Source: Monarcha castaneiventris obscurior (lineage: Eukaryota; Chordata; Aves; Passeriformes; Monarchidae). From it: 64,000 bases of DNA. The notes under the pieces are model-generated. The model saw only the letters and a program-made list of their open reading frames with translations. It made no database searches and was not told the DNA's origin. The position numbers and the translations under genes were made by a program. Shown here one piece after another: positions 17,072 through 30,339 of this stretch (positions are counted from its first letter, which is position 1; each line of letters starts with the position of its first letter). The stretch is taken from contig JAMPIT010000258.1 in the NCBI GenBank assembly GCA_026261815.1, positions 8,609,501 to 8,673,500 of the forward strand, given 5' to 3'.

Positions 17072-19959
17072 CAAGATACCTGGATCCCTGGGAACATGCT
17101 TCAGGGATGATACCAGAGCTTTTGCTTTAGGACACAACTGAGTTTTCCCTGTGTTCTTCCACAACAGAAGCCTTGTTTCTGGAGTGGGATGGAGAATGAG
17201 CTGACAGGCGGTTTTGGATGGGATAAGGATTTCATCAAAAGGAAGGTATGGAATTTGTACGCTGTCCTTTCCTTAGGATGACAACAGGCTCAGTTACACT
17301 GCACATGACAGCTGTGCATGGAGCTATCTCTGTTCTGTGTCTCTGAGACTGAGTGAAATTTGGTTCTATTGCCTCAAGAAGTGTATCCCCCATTTTAAAA
17401 GATTTTTTTTTTATGTTAAGTTACAGCCATGTATGCAATTGCATGTTTTCCATGCATGTGTTTGCACACACAGTCGCTCTAATTCTGAGCATAGCTATTC
17501 CCTATCTGCTGTGATCTGACCGCAGCAAAATTAAAATAAAGATTAGATTAGTTACCGTGGTAACAGCTACCCCCACTTCATATGACGCACAGATTCTGTG
17601 AAGCAAAGGAGCACATATCAATTTGTGCTCTTAATTTTTGGGACACTCAGGGCTCAGCTCTTCCCAGGAGGTCCTCTGATGACAGCAAGTGATATCTTCC
17701 CATTCCCAGCAGGCTTATCCTCTTTGACGTTTAGTTCATAAAAGCTTCAGAGATGCTGACACCATCTCTTGGCAAAAAGAATCTCATTTTTGTTTCAATT
17801 TATTTCTTAAAACAACAACAACAAAAAGAGCAGGAGGATGAGGAAAAAAGTCTGGTCTAGGGGGATAGTGAGGCTGTGAGAGGTGGATTTGCCCCCTTGG
17901 GAAAGGGAAGAGCCAGGATCTCACAGGGCATCAGTGAGGAGGCTGAGTGAATTCTGTGGCTGAGAAGTAATTCCTGATGAGGGAGAGAGTTGTCACATAA
18001 CATCAGCAGGCATGAATTAGCAAAGTGTGCAAAAGAGGGGAACTGTCAGATGCGCTGGGCACTCGGTTCACTTGTTCTCATGACTGCACATCAAGGTTTT
18101 AAATGTTTCTGCTTTGTATTGAAGAAAAATAAACAGCCTTGAGTGGATGTAGCCAGACTAATGATGTCTTGTGGTGAGAGATGTCACTTGTTGCATCTGC
18201 CAGCTACGGGATGTTTGAAGGTGTGGGATGAGATGAATTGTCGGGTCTGCAGGAGGAGAGCACATGAAGAGATAATACACTTGGCTGCAGCTAATGATTG
18301 CTGCTGCGTGTCTGTGTGCTCCACAGGGATAATGGGTCTCTTTGCTTCTTGCCCATGGGGCACATATCCATGCTGCCTTTCAGTCTGCATCCTTGGTCCT
18401 TGCCCAGAATTTATTCCAGAGCTATCAGAGCTCCCCGAGTTGCATCTTGCACTGCACAGCTGTGAGCCTGCTGGTAATGAAAAGGTGAGAAGGGAAGGTC
18501 TGGGGGCTGCCTCTGCCTGCACTCTTCCCACATTTCCTATCCACCGTTCCCTGCCATTTTTGTCCCTGTTACCCAAACAAATGTGTTTTAAACCCCCACT
18601 TCCAGAAAAAACTGCTACCCTTAGGGACATTAGGTATCTAGTTCAGTCACAGACTGAACAACCCACCAACCTAAAATCCCACGGACCTTGGAAGGGTGTT
18701 TTGAAAAGGGGAAGTGGAAAATAAGTTTGATAACACCTCAGCTCTCTGTATCTGGCTTGCTCATAAAAATCAATGCCTGTTGATCTGTCTAGCAATGTGT
18801 GAACCTGCCTGATGGCACACCTCAGCCCTCTCAGCTGGAAGCCCAACACAGGATTTCTTGCAGCCTTTTCCAGGGATGCAGACTCTGGCACCGGCTTGTC
18901 CACTTCAGGGAGTGGGTAACAGCCTGGGGCTTCTCAGCAGCATGGTCAGGACTGGATCTAACAAGGCTGTTCTAAAGCTGGGATGGGGAACCTGAGGCTC
19001 CTGTGAAACGTCAGAGATTCCATTGTCCTGATTTTCCCTTGAAAAACCCATTAGGAAGAACTTCCTTTGGGGCAGTGGCGTAACATGCTGGAAAAGGACA
19101 AAACGTCCCAGCTCACACCAGAGAGGCAGCAGTACAGATCGAGGTGTCTGTGCTGCCACAGCTGTAAGAACAGAATATATTATGAGCGCTAATTATATTA
19201 ATTAAAGTTGTGCTGCTGTTTGTGGGAACATTTCCAGAGAGGAATGCAGATTTTCCCCATTGTTTTATTTCCAGACAGAAGCTGGAGGCCTGACAGGGGC
19301 AGAGTCTGTACAGCACAAGAACATACGTGCTGCGATTCCTGAAATATAATAAAACACCCAAAGTATTTTGAAAACGCGGTCACTGAAAGCAGTATTCCTT
19401 TCCTTTGGACTGATTCCCTAGAGATTTTCAGGTATGAAGCATTGTTGCTTTCCCTGGCATCCCTAACCTGAGCTGTGTACACAGATGCCTGTCCTGGGAA
19501 CTGCTTTGTGCCTCAGTTTACCTCCAGCTCCAAGAAAAGAAATGGGATAATTAATCTTCCTCTGTCTCCTTGCTTCATTCGGGACATCTACTCTTCAGGA
19601 CCTTGGCCTGTGTCTGTACACAGCCTAGCACTGCAGGACTGTCATTTTTCACTCTGACAAAGCGATGTCAGCACCAAAGCGATGCTCCTGTGCGGTGTGG
19701 GAGCAGCCTCGGGCTGCGGAGAGCCCTGCTGGCTCCAGGGATGAGCTGTGCTGTTTATTGACCTTGCAGTTCCTCCTCCTTTCAGCCCCGCCGGCTCAGC
19801 TCAGACCCCCAGGGCATTTCACGGGGAGCACTGCCGTGGGTTTCACAAAGCTCTCACCGCTCTTTGTTCCTTTTTCCTCCTTCCCAGTCGCCAGGGCCCT
19901 GCTGCTGAAGCTAAAACCAGGCAGCGTCTCCAAGGGCCAGCATCTCCTTTATTGCGCAG
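17072..19959. other. Intergenic; X-box-like palindrome, no gene recognised
   Basis: No coding exon recognised. The 193-codon frame at 18143-18724 lacks any domain I know and overlaps a minus-strand frame of similar length. The RFX-like site at 17551-17564 is listed separately. Confidence 0.45.
17551..17564. promoter_or_regulatory. RFX X-box-like inverted repeat
   Basis: GTTACCGTGGTAAC is two perfect inverted half-sites (GTTACC and GGTAAC) separated by two bases, matching the X-box consensus bound by RFX factors at ciliary genes. No transcript start is visible nearby, so function is inferred from the motif alone. Confidence 0.45.
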
Positions 19960-20235
19960 CGCTCTCGCCTCGGGGAGGAGAGGGCAGCTCTGAGCGGGAG
20001 GAATGGGCTGTCTCTCGGCACAAGTGCTCTATTTGTGGGCTCTTAAGGACTCTGGCAGCGATGCGGAGCCCCGAGTGCCTCCTTACGGGGGCTGCAGAAC
20101 CCATTGTCCCTTCTGCTCGTGGTTCTGCCGCCGGGAGCTGCCGTGCGGCGGCGACTGAGGGATTGCGGGGCACCGGAGCCGGCTCCTGGCTCCCACTGAT
20201 GCGATCGCCTCGGCTGCCTTAGCACCGAGCCCTTG
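19960..20235. promoter_or_regulatory. CpG-rich patch without an assigned gene
   Basis: CpG dinucleotides are dense here (GCCGCCGGGAG, TGCGGCGGCGACTG, GCGATCGCC) against a CpG-poor background on both sides. It could be an orphan CpG island, a lncRNA promoter or an enhancer. The open frame 19665-20222 across it looks like a by-product of GC content. Confidence 0.4.
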
Positions 20236-23200
20236 CACAGCAGCCTCAGTCTGACCTGGCCAAGACCGTCTCGTTTTCCATCTGAATTCCCTTCACAAGT
20301 AGCCAACTCTTGCCCTTTCTTCAGCAAGCGCGTTTCTCCCTCTCTGCCTAGCAGCCTGTTTTCTTAAAAACTTGTAAGAGCTCAGCCTCTCTCCCAGACT
20401 GGCTGGGAGGGTCTTATGAGCTGTCAGAGAACCTCGTCCTTTTCAGCGCTGAGCATCTGGATAGTTAATGCAAAAGGTGAAACAAATGGAGGGGCAAGAT
20501 CTAGTAAAACCTTGGGGGAAAAACCAACCCTCTTTAGTTAAATGTCATTTGTAAAACTGGCAAAAGCTGATGCAGGGAGGAAGGTGTGTGTGCTGTGTGC
20601 AGGTCAGCAATGCTTGTGCTTGCCTGCTCCCTTCAGCCCCTGGCCTTGTACTGTTCCCTCTTTGTCTCACCAGAATGAGAAAACCTGTTCAGCTCCCTCC
20701 CAGCTTCTGACTTAAGGAAGAAGAGTAGAAATAGATTTTGGGACTGGAAAAAAGTGCTTTGTGAAGACTTTCCTGCTGCCCCAAGCTAAGCTTGGTGCAC
20801 TATTAGGCTCGGCAGATGTACTTTCCTACATGACTAGATGCAATAATGGTTATATATCCTTTCAAGCTGCAGATTCAGATCCATCAGTTGGTATACGGTT
20901 TGCTACAGAGACAGAAAATGAGGACAAAGACCTGATCAGTATGATATGGGTGAGGGAGAATGGTTGGAAAAAGAGCAGTTTTAGTCCTCACTCCTACTAC
21001 AGCTTAGTGACGAGATCCAACACACACCATTTCATCCCAGCATGTAGAACAGGGCCAGGAGGGTTTCTTTCGTGGCACATCCGAGCTGCCTGTCAGCACC
21101 TCTGGTAGGGACTGGATCCTGCCCTGAGGAGCAGACAGAGTTGCACTGACCACAGTGGTCGTGCCCACCCCAGGAACCTTTGCAAGGCCCAAATGTGGGA
21201 CACAGAGCTGGCCTTGCTCATCAGAAGCAAGCGGGCAGGTGGCAAGGGGTTTATGGTATCCTACATGTTACCCCTCACTGCTGCAGCCCCCTTGATTCCA
21301 CTCCCCCAGCAGCTCTGCTTTAGCAGCATCTAAAAGATGTAGTGCAGCTATGCTTGCTATTACTCTGCCTAATCTTCCCCATTTCCAGGGACCTCCAGCT
21401 CTCTCTTTGTCTCCCTGCCGTCTGGTGTACCAAAGATTTGAGCCTTTCCATCTTTCAGCTCGATACCTTTCTGAGCAAACGTCATCTAATGCTTACAGCA
21501 GTTTTTCTGAGGCACAATGTGTTGTGCCTCCCAGTACAAGCTGTCTCTGTTGGCTCAAAAGAGCAACAACAATTATCTTCAATAATCTTTCTTGTTCAGC
21601 TTGTATAAAGGGAGCTTAACTACAGAAGATGAACTTGAGAATTTTCCTAGCCCATGTCTGACATGATCCTAGGCTGGCTTCTATTTCCTACCCCTTTGTA
21701 ATAATTAGTTGGTGGTGAAACCTGAGTGGAAGTTGTCTGGGCTCAGAGAGCTGATGTTTGCTTCCTATGACATATGAAAACAGGAGGAGAGTGGGTGAAA
21801 AACACCAGGTCACTCTGCTCTCACAAGACTTACAGAGACAAACAGAAGCTCATCTTCATCCTGAGATAATCACTTGCAAAGTTAGAGCTTTACAGGTGGG
21901 ATGTGTCAGCTGCAGTCTCGGGAAGAGTTCCTGCCTTGTGAGTCAGTGCCCAAACAGGTCAGCTCAGCAGGTGATGAATATCTGTTTCCATCTTCTGCTT
22001 TCCAGTGGCAGATCTTCACCTAAACCAGTCACAAAATCTTCCTCTCTCCCTGGTGGCCCCTTTCCCCAGGCAGCCTTGCTCTGCTCCCTCAGCCCAGAGG
22101 CCCAGGATGGTGGCATCTGTGTGTGAGGCAGAGGAGGGACACCAGTGTGGGGCTCAAGGAGGCTGCGGGTGGGCAAGAGAGGAGGGAATCACTCTGGTAC
22201 AAAACGTGATGAGCCCCTGAGAGCTCAGCTCTGGCAGGACAGGGTGGGATTCAGTTCTGGACTGAATGGTCCTGGTAATGCCAGAGCTGCCTTCCCCATT
22301 CCCATACCTACAGCCAAAGGGGTTGCTCTGGCTGGAGCTGATGGGAACTGCTGGCCACAAAACTGTCTTGTGTCTTTGGAAATCAGGCAGAAAGAGGAGG
22401 CAAACAGCATTTCTCACACATCTGCAAAGTCCAGGCTCTGGGGGTTGCACCTGGTCTATGGGAACATGACAGGATCTTGGTTTTAAAAGAGCTCACAGGC
22501 TGACGACAGGTTGCCTTTACTCCTCTGCTTTCTGTGGGTTCACCTGGGGGTGAGCTGAGCTGTGTGTTGACAGAAATTGCTGCTGACACTGTTTATGTCT
22601 TTGGCTGGACCTAGGAGACCTGAGTGAGTGCCCACACAGCAGGACTGGGGACACGAATGCAGTGGGGGTGGGAGCCTGCAGTGCTGGAGACATGGGACTG
22701 CACTCCAAAAAGCATGAAAAACATCTCAAAATAATGTCTTTAATAGGGTCTAAAATACAGCGGTGCTGCCCAGCCGAGGGAATTTTACAGAAAGCAGAAG
22801 GAAAAAAAATGTAAAGTGTGAGCTTGGGCTCATTTTGCAAACTGGCCTGAAGTCAATCTGTGTCCTTCACATCCCAATGAATCGTCCTCAGGCACTGGGT
22901 GTCTAACCTGGAACACTCACTGGCTGTCCAGGGGCACTTGGCAGGGAAAATAAGGCTTCAGCAGGTGTCAGGAGCTGATACCTTATTGTGGATTCCTTTT
23001 CCAAATGAACTGCTGGCTGCTCTGGTCCCAGCCATTCTACTTTCCTCCCATCACCAAACATCTAAGCAGCCAAACAGATCTTGTTATTTATGTTTGGGGA
23101 TTGCAGCTCTCCTTGAGAGGCTAAAACAAGCTTAAAAATCCAATTTTTCTTCAGGATAGAAGACTTCAGTTTGGAGTCATGTTTTTGTGTGAGCTTGATG

Positions 23201-26200
23201 CTCTCAGGCCTGGTATCTGCTTGGGTTGTCTGTGGGTTTCACACTGGCTGGTTTCCTTCAGTAGCTGCTGGAGGCTTTTAGGGATTTCTGTGGCCAGGCT
23301 CCAAGGCCTCTGCTGGAAAGCTGGGATCTCTGCCCTGTTTGATCCACATGCCAGCAGGCTGTGGGACCTCGTGCCAGTCCTTGGGCAGTCTAGGAGGAAA
23401 GCAGGCATCCAGTCTTTGCAAAATAAAAACCAGCAGAGATTCATGGGATCTAAGATGTTTTGAGTGAAACTTCGCATGGGTTTCTTGGTGCAACAAGGGT
23501 GTGAAAGGCTTCTGGTCAGCTCTGCCTGGTTCTGCTACTCACATCTCCACTCGAGGAACCCTGGTACCCAGTGCTGCAAATGCAGAGCAGAGAGACAGCT
23601 TCCTGCCTTCAAAATTTGGGACTCTCTGGTGTGGGTTGGGCCTTCTGGGTTCCAGGTGGGTCCTTGTGTGATCTGAGTCCCTGCACGGCTCCTGCCATGT
23701 GTTATCTTTGGTCTGTGTATTGTCCTGGCTGCATTGTGACTTTTAATGCCGCTGTTAGCAGCAGGAAGCAGGACACAGGTTATGTTCAGTATTTTCTCAG
23801 TGAAATCAGCAGATTTCCTGGCTCTGCCCCAGCCTGGGTGTTGATACTGCTTCTCTCTGCTCCAGGCTAGAAGCAGCACCTGCATAGCAGTCAGCTCTGA
23901 GGTGATACCTACTGGGCAGCCCGCTTGACAAATTACAGGTTGAGCAAATTAAAAGCAAATAGAAAAGGAATGATAACAAGCAGAAGGGATGGTTGCTGGC
24001 GCTTTCTCAGGGTATTTAATTCTTGGCTGATTCCTGCTATTTTTCTCCATCTTTTACACTGCTGACTTCCTTCACTTTGTTGCAGAGGGATCTCTGGATG
24101 CCTGGTGAGGCTGGATGCAGCTCTGGTGTGCTGGGTGGCCCCTGCTCACTGCACAGCGAGGGGGAGGCTCAGAGCATCACCTCTCCTTGTGCCATCCCCA
24201 CCACACCTGGCTGCCCATGGCCACAGACCTGTGGCTGGTCTGAAATGAGAGCTCTGAAGTGCCTGGGCAGAGGCACATGCCTGTTGCTGCATCCAGCTGG
24301 CAAGGGTATGAATAATTAATTTTTTGGCCAGTTTCCCTCAGGACTGAGGCTCACATGGTGCTGTTCATGTTTGTGTCTTTGTGTGTTTCCCTGCTTTGCT
24401 TTTGTTTCTCTCTCTGTTCATCCCTGCTCTGTGCTGAGAGTGCCCTGCTCTTGCCCTTCCCTGTCTTGCCTCCTGCTCTCACAAGGACTGGGGGTGTGGT
24501 TGGGAGGGATCCAGAAAAATACTCATTTGACTTCTGCTCTGGCAGATGAAAAAGCCACATCAAAACCTGAATCAATGTGTTGGGCAACTCTGTCTGCCTT
24601 GGAGGGACCAGCAATCAATTCAAATGCTCTGGTACCTTACTGGAATAATTCCTGCCACCCCAAAACACACTTCTCTCCCCTTATTTTTGTCCTCCTGCCT
24701 GGAGAGCAGAGACAGCTTCCAGCCCACCCAAGAGTCTCTCTTCTGGAAATGAGCCCCAGTACTAAGAGTATAAAACTTTGCAGCAAACCCATAAATTCCC
24801 ATGTAATGTTCCTTATGAATTCTCCTGGATTATACTGCAGGTTTTATTGATGCTTTCTAACAAACCTGCCACTCGTGATATAACAATCCAGTCGAGCACT
24901 ATCTGGGGGAAGTGTGGTGCGTTAATTTTTTTAAAATTTTTATTTCTCCTGCAGTCAATCCTTCTGCTCCTCCCTCCCCACACAGACACTTCTGCCACTA
25001 AAGGGTATCAGAATCAACTCGATGTCTTCTATAAAACCAGGTCATTGTCAGTTCAGTCCCTCTGCAGCTGTTTCTATTCCTCTGGTCATTCAGGTGGCTG
25101 CAGACCTGGAGCAAGATGCAGAGCAGGAGAGTTTATGGCTGGATACATGAGCCAGGGAGACTGAGAGCCTCAGAATATAATTAGCCACATGCTGCAGAAG
25201 GGGTGAGCAAGGTGCAGAGAGATCATGTCATTCCACAGGTGCCATGGGGGATTCAGGGCAGAGGTAGGAAGAAAAGGCATTCCCGAAGTCACAACAATCT
25301 TTTCTCAGTCCCTGTCTGGTGCGGGAATCCCTGTTCTGTGCTGTGGTAATCAACAGGAGCTGAGTAAAATCTCCCATCAGGAAAAACAACCAAAACTCTG
25401 TTGCATGATGAACACAGGGAGGGTTCGAGTTTGCACGTGCCTGTTGATCCCTCGGCTGCCCCAGAGCCCCTTGAGAGTTTGCCTGCTGGGAGCTGAGGGC
25501 CTCAGGGGCCCTGGTTCTTGGCTCCCTGTCAAGAGTGGGCTGAGGCTGTGCTGGAGGAAGCACGGGGGTGAGTTAGAGGAGAAAAGCATCTCTGTGTGTA
25601 CTGCACTTGTACATCCCCTGGATCACCTGCTGGATGATCCCTGGAGGCAGCAAACAAGTGAACTGGTCCAAAATGCCAGAAAATGGCATTCTGGCTGAGC
25701 CAAGGGCTGAGCTGTTTCCTTAGCAGCGAGGAGGTTGCTGTGTTATGGGGGATAAATAGTTACACCTGAAATAATGCTCATAGATTTCCAGGCATTGATC
25801 CAGCTTGGCTTGCAGGTCTTGGACCTGGGAAATAGGCTTGAATGGTTATAAAAGGTATAAATTACTTTAAATTAATCATTGATTTAATCTGTCTCTCCAG
25901 AAAGTGGGATCACCACGCTGTTGAATCAGGAATAAGCTGCAGTTGCATAAAGAACTATTTGAAAAATGCACGTACTCAGTACCCTGGCTTTCTGCTCTTT
26001 CTGTGAAACACACACCATTTCCCACTGAGATGAGTAGGTGTTGTACAAGCCCCAGCAGCGAGCAGAAAATCTCACAGGGAAGTGCCAGTGCACTTTCAAT
26101 CCACCCAGCACCAAATTGCAGCCGTTTGAACACGCAGAGGAGCCAGCAGAAGATTCCTCCCCGGTGAGTTAGGGATAGGGAGAGCATTTGTCTTCAGTTT

Positions 26201-28461
26201 TATAAAATGGGGTTAATTGTGACAAACACCCAGCTGAGCCTGTGATCCTTCTGTGCCTGGGGATGCCCTGCATTTCCTCGTGGGTGATCTGGTGGTAAAA
26301 GCGTGGAGACAGAGAAGATGTGGAGCCCTTGGTAAGCTGAAGATTGTCAGGAGGATGGAAGCCTTGGAGAAGATGCTGGAGACTGTCTGATGAGCTTCTT
26401 CCCTGCCAAAGCAGTGCTGACTTCTCTTGTGGGCAGCCTGGGAGCTGGGGGAGCAGAGGGGAAAGGTTGGGGGCACACAGAGGACGTCGCCCCCAATAAT
26501 TTCATTGGAGGAAAGATGACAGCAAGGTGATGGCTAGGCTAGAAAACTTGCTAAGGAAGCAGAAAGAAGCAATAAGGGAAATGCTTAAATATTTAGAGAA
26601 TTTTGTAAAAATGTGGCAAGACACCGAGCTGCTGCACTTAATGAGGTAGCAGTCATGAGCAGGCTCCTGTCAGCACTCCCTGAGAATGCTCCAGGCCTTT
26701 TTCTTGGGTGCAAAGGAAAACGCACATCCCTGATGTGCTGAAAGCTCTCCCAGAGGTACCTAATGAGGTGCCCCTTGTTAGCTGAGTCTCCAGAGCTGCC
26801 TCTGTGTGTGCTCCCAGCGTGGGCCATGCACAGTGAAACTGATGCATGCTGCTGCTAACACAGGTCAGCCCCTAATTGGAAAGGGATGGGAGTGTGCAGA
26901 GCCAGACCCCGAGAAGGGATGAGGGAAGCAAGTCTGCATGGAAACCAACAGCAGTCATTAAGAAGGGGGTTTCTTCAGTGAAGGAAAACTCTGTGCTGGC
27001 TGGGGAGGGGCTGCAGATCAGAACTGCAAATAAGCCCTCAGCAGCAGCTCAGATCCCCATCCCTGTCCCTGAGGAGGCAGGGAACGTTCAGTCCTCATCT
27101 TGCCAGAAAGCCAGGGGAATGCTTCCATACCCCCTCTCCTCTTTTAGAGCAATTAATGATCAATTAAAGAGCAGATGTGAAAGAAGAGGGGGAACCTTGT
27201 GTTCAGAGGAGACTATTTCACTCCTTCTACATTATCTCAGAAACAGTCTTCCAGTGGCTTTCCATCAGTTGGGTTTATTCACTTTTCTTTCTCTTCCTTT
27301 AATCATGTTTGCAGCATCTCAGGCTTTTCAGAAAATGGCTGGCGAGTTCCTCCTGTGTCCAAACACGTTGCAGTATTTTTAGGGCAATCTCTCACTTGCT
27401 GGGAGTGAGAAATGGTTGCAATTCCAGCCTAGCTTCATTAGGTCCTGCAGACCTTTCCCCAGCAGTTTGCTTTAGCACTAACCACCTCCCTCAGTCCAGC
27501 CAGTGCCCGCCAGGCTTTCTCTCCCAGCTCCAGTTTCTTACTCTCAGCCTGAGCTGCTGTTTTTCTTGTTTCACAGTTTGATCTTCAAGATGTTGGATAC
27601 ATGGGCTACTTTTTTTCCAATTTGATTAAAATGGTGGTGAATAATTCTAGGCACCACTTCTACTGCCCAAGGAATAGATAAACAGCAACTCCTCACAGAG
27701 ATGGGTTAAGTGTCCTTCCTCTCTTTTTCCACATGATTTAGTGTGAAAAAGTGTGAAACCCTTCATCTTCTGCAGACCTTAGAGAGTGCTCAGCTGGTGG
27801 CTGCCAGTCCCCTGGGCAGTAGGGTGGGGTGTTCACAGTATCTTTGCAATTGTGCTGTGTCTCTGGATGATGCACAAACTCTGGGAAGCCTCCGCACCTC
27901 AGTTTCCTCCTGTGCCAAACGTGTGCATCACCATTCCCCTGTGCTCTTTGAGACAGAAATCCCTCACATCCGTGTGTGCATGCAGCCCCTGGCACACAAA
28001 CACACATTTGGTCCCTGAGCTCTGTGGAAGGGCTGAAATGTCAGTGTTACAAAAAGCCGGCTGAAAGGTGATGAGGGAAGGGGTGTGTGGCTGTGACCAC
28101 ATCTGTGCTGCTGGGGAAGTGCTCCTGGAATACCAACATCTGCTTTCAGTAGCACTTCATGGTTTCTCAGCGCCACACATCTTGCTAAAGAGTATGTCAG
28201 ATTTAATCAGAATTTCACATTATCCTCGGAGTGATGATAGCCGAGCGCCCTTTGTTTAATTCTGGTCTGAGCCAGTCTGCTGGGTGAGGAGTTAGCAGGG
28301 TCTCACTGCTGCTCAAGGCAGCTCTGCCCTGCCTGCGCTGTCTGCATGTGGGATGGGAGAGGGAAATAGTGCAATTTCAGCGACCTACAAAATTAAATAG
28401 CACTAAGCAATGTCTCCAGAAAGGTGTCCACGTCTGGCTCCTGTCCTGCCCCATCAGTTAT
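20236..28461. other. Intergenic, about 8 kb, no gene recognised
   Basis: Many short frames on both strands, none with a domain, signal peptide or clear splice boundaries. I see no LTR or CR1 piece that I can name. Confidence 0.45.
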
Positions 28462-28467
28462 TCACTC

Positions 28468-29217
28468 TGTGAAAAATGAGGTTCACTCTCCTGTTAGGAT
28501 TGAGAAGTTTAATAAAGGACAATAAGGGACAAAGATAACAAAGCAAAATTCACAGCGCTGGGTGCTTTGGTGCTCAGCCAAGAGCCCACCTGCTATCCTG
28601 GGGACTCCCTTTACATACACATCGACTTATTACGCATTCATAAACAATAATGCATATTCAAAACCCTTTCCAGGAACAGTTCAAAATGGAATGCAGTTCT
28701 CCCGTCTCGCTGGTAGTTCCTGGAATGAGTGGATTGCTGTGGGGATAAGCCTTTTGGCAACACACATTATCTTATCTGGTGCTGATATGCCGTAGCAGGA
28801 GTCCAAGCAAATAGTTCATAAGCATAGCTATTTCTAAGTTTTTGGTTGAATGAAAAAAAGTATTAAAAAAACCCCCCACATCTTCACAACAAAGCTACCT
28901 TATGTAGCATCTATTTTGTAATAAAGTTATTTTACATACAGCATCTATTTGTGACAAAGCCACTGTTACAAAAGCTACTTTTAACATCACTTATTTTAAC
29001 ATTTGCAGAAAGCCAATATTATAGCATCTATTTATCACAACTCAGCTGTAGCAGGTGGGCAGCACTTTCCTGTATCTGCTGGCAGAGTTACAGGCTGGTG
29101 GTGCTCATCCAGATCCCTCTGGCTCCAAACCCACAGGCACAGCACCTCCTGGGATGTCTCTGGAATGGTGTCACAGGAGAGAGGTACATTTCCTAGCTCA
29201 CTGCCTTATGGATCACA
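28468..29217 (-). mobile_element. Solo LTR of an ERVK-type endogenous retrovirus with intact 6-base TSD
   Basis: The element is 750 bases with inverted termini TGTGA and TCACA. It is bounded by TCACTC at 28462-28467 and again at 29218-29223. A 6-base duplication is typical of betaretrovirus-like (ERVK) elements. In its own (minus) sense a poly(A) signal ATTAAA lies at 28508-28513. The segment about 28890-29040 contains several degenerate copies of a GCATCTATTT unit. No internal coding region is left, so this is the product of LTR-LTR recombination. Confidence 0.88.
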
Positions 29218-30310
29218 TCACTCTGTAAATGGAGTGGTGAAACTGGAGCCTCTGCTGTGTGCCTGTTGCTTAAAAGAAAAGGTGACTGCTCTTTGCAGGA
29301 GCTGGAACTTGTCTGACGTGGGGGACCTCACCTCTCTCTTCAGATACTGTAGACAGATCTCTGCAAGAGTTATAGGATCACAGTGCTGCTTTCTGCTGAG
29401 GATCCCATTCCAAAGCCTGCGGAGTTAATCATGTATGAGCTGCCATAGTTTTCAGAGCACATAATTATCATGGGATTTCTTTCCCTGCTCTTGAAGGACC
29501 TGTTAGCTGCACATCTACCACATGCAGCAGATCTCAAACCCGTGGGAAGCAGTTGCTCCCCACGGACCAGTGGGTGGTTATGGGGACTTGAGGGGGCTGT
29601 GATCCTCTGTGGCTGCTACAGGCAAACACAGGACTTCTGGTCTGTGGTGTCTGAGGGCTGAATCCCTCCTGACAGCAGGGACTTGGGGGGAGAGGAGAAG
29701 CTGCTCACTGTGTCCACTGATGGCGCTGGGAGGACGATGTAGGAACGGAGAGGCAGAAAGATTATGTGTATTAGGAGAGAGGCTTTGTGGCAGAGCTAAT
29801 GAGTTGGAGTCAAGTGTGTTAAACAGATGCTTCCCCAGACTCCGTGTAAAATAAAACTTGTGCAGGCACAATGGTGCTAGGCAGGGTTTGACGTGATGAC
29901 CTTATAACCACTTCACTGAAGGATGTGATTCATGACCTGTGCTTTGCCATGGTGTAACTTGATACCCCCCACACTGAGGTGGCAGACAGCTGCTCTCTAC
30001 CAGAGGGTAAATATTCACAGGGCAGCATCCTACAGACCTTGTTCACAGCCTGTTGAAGTCACTGGAAGCACTTCCATGAAGTTCTGTGGGATCTGGATAA
30101 GCCACAGAAGGATCCGAACAGTTCTTTATGCACCCCGCAGTTGAGGAGATAAGATACTCATCAAAAAGCTTTTCAGACCTTCATATAAGCGACATTCCAA
30201 TTCTGATCTTTAACTTTCACTTAATTCTTGCTTATTTTGCAGCCCTGAAGAGTTAAGGATTCACCTTAAGAAGTATTCTGTTATACTATAGATCAAGCCA
30301 TGGGACACCC

Positions 30311-30339
30311 AAAAGTTTTTGCAAGCCACAAAAACTTTT
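30311..30339. repeat. Perfect 11-bp hairpin
   Basis: The arms AAAAGTTTTTG and CAAAAACTTTT are exact reverse complements around a 7-base loop. There is no known RNA family match that I can state. Confidence 0.8.

Noticed and set aside
25410..25440. GGTTCGAG resembling a tRNA B-box
   Set aside because: No A-box or acceptor-stem pairing at the right distance.
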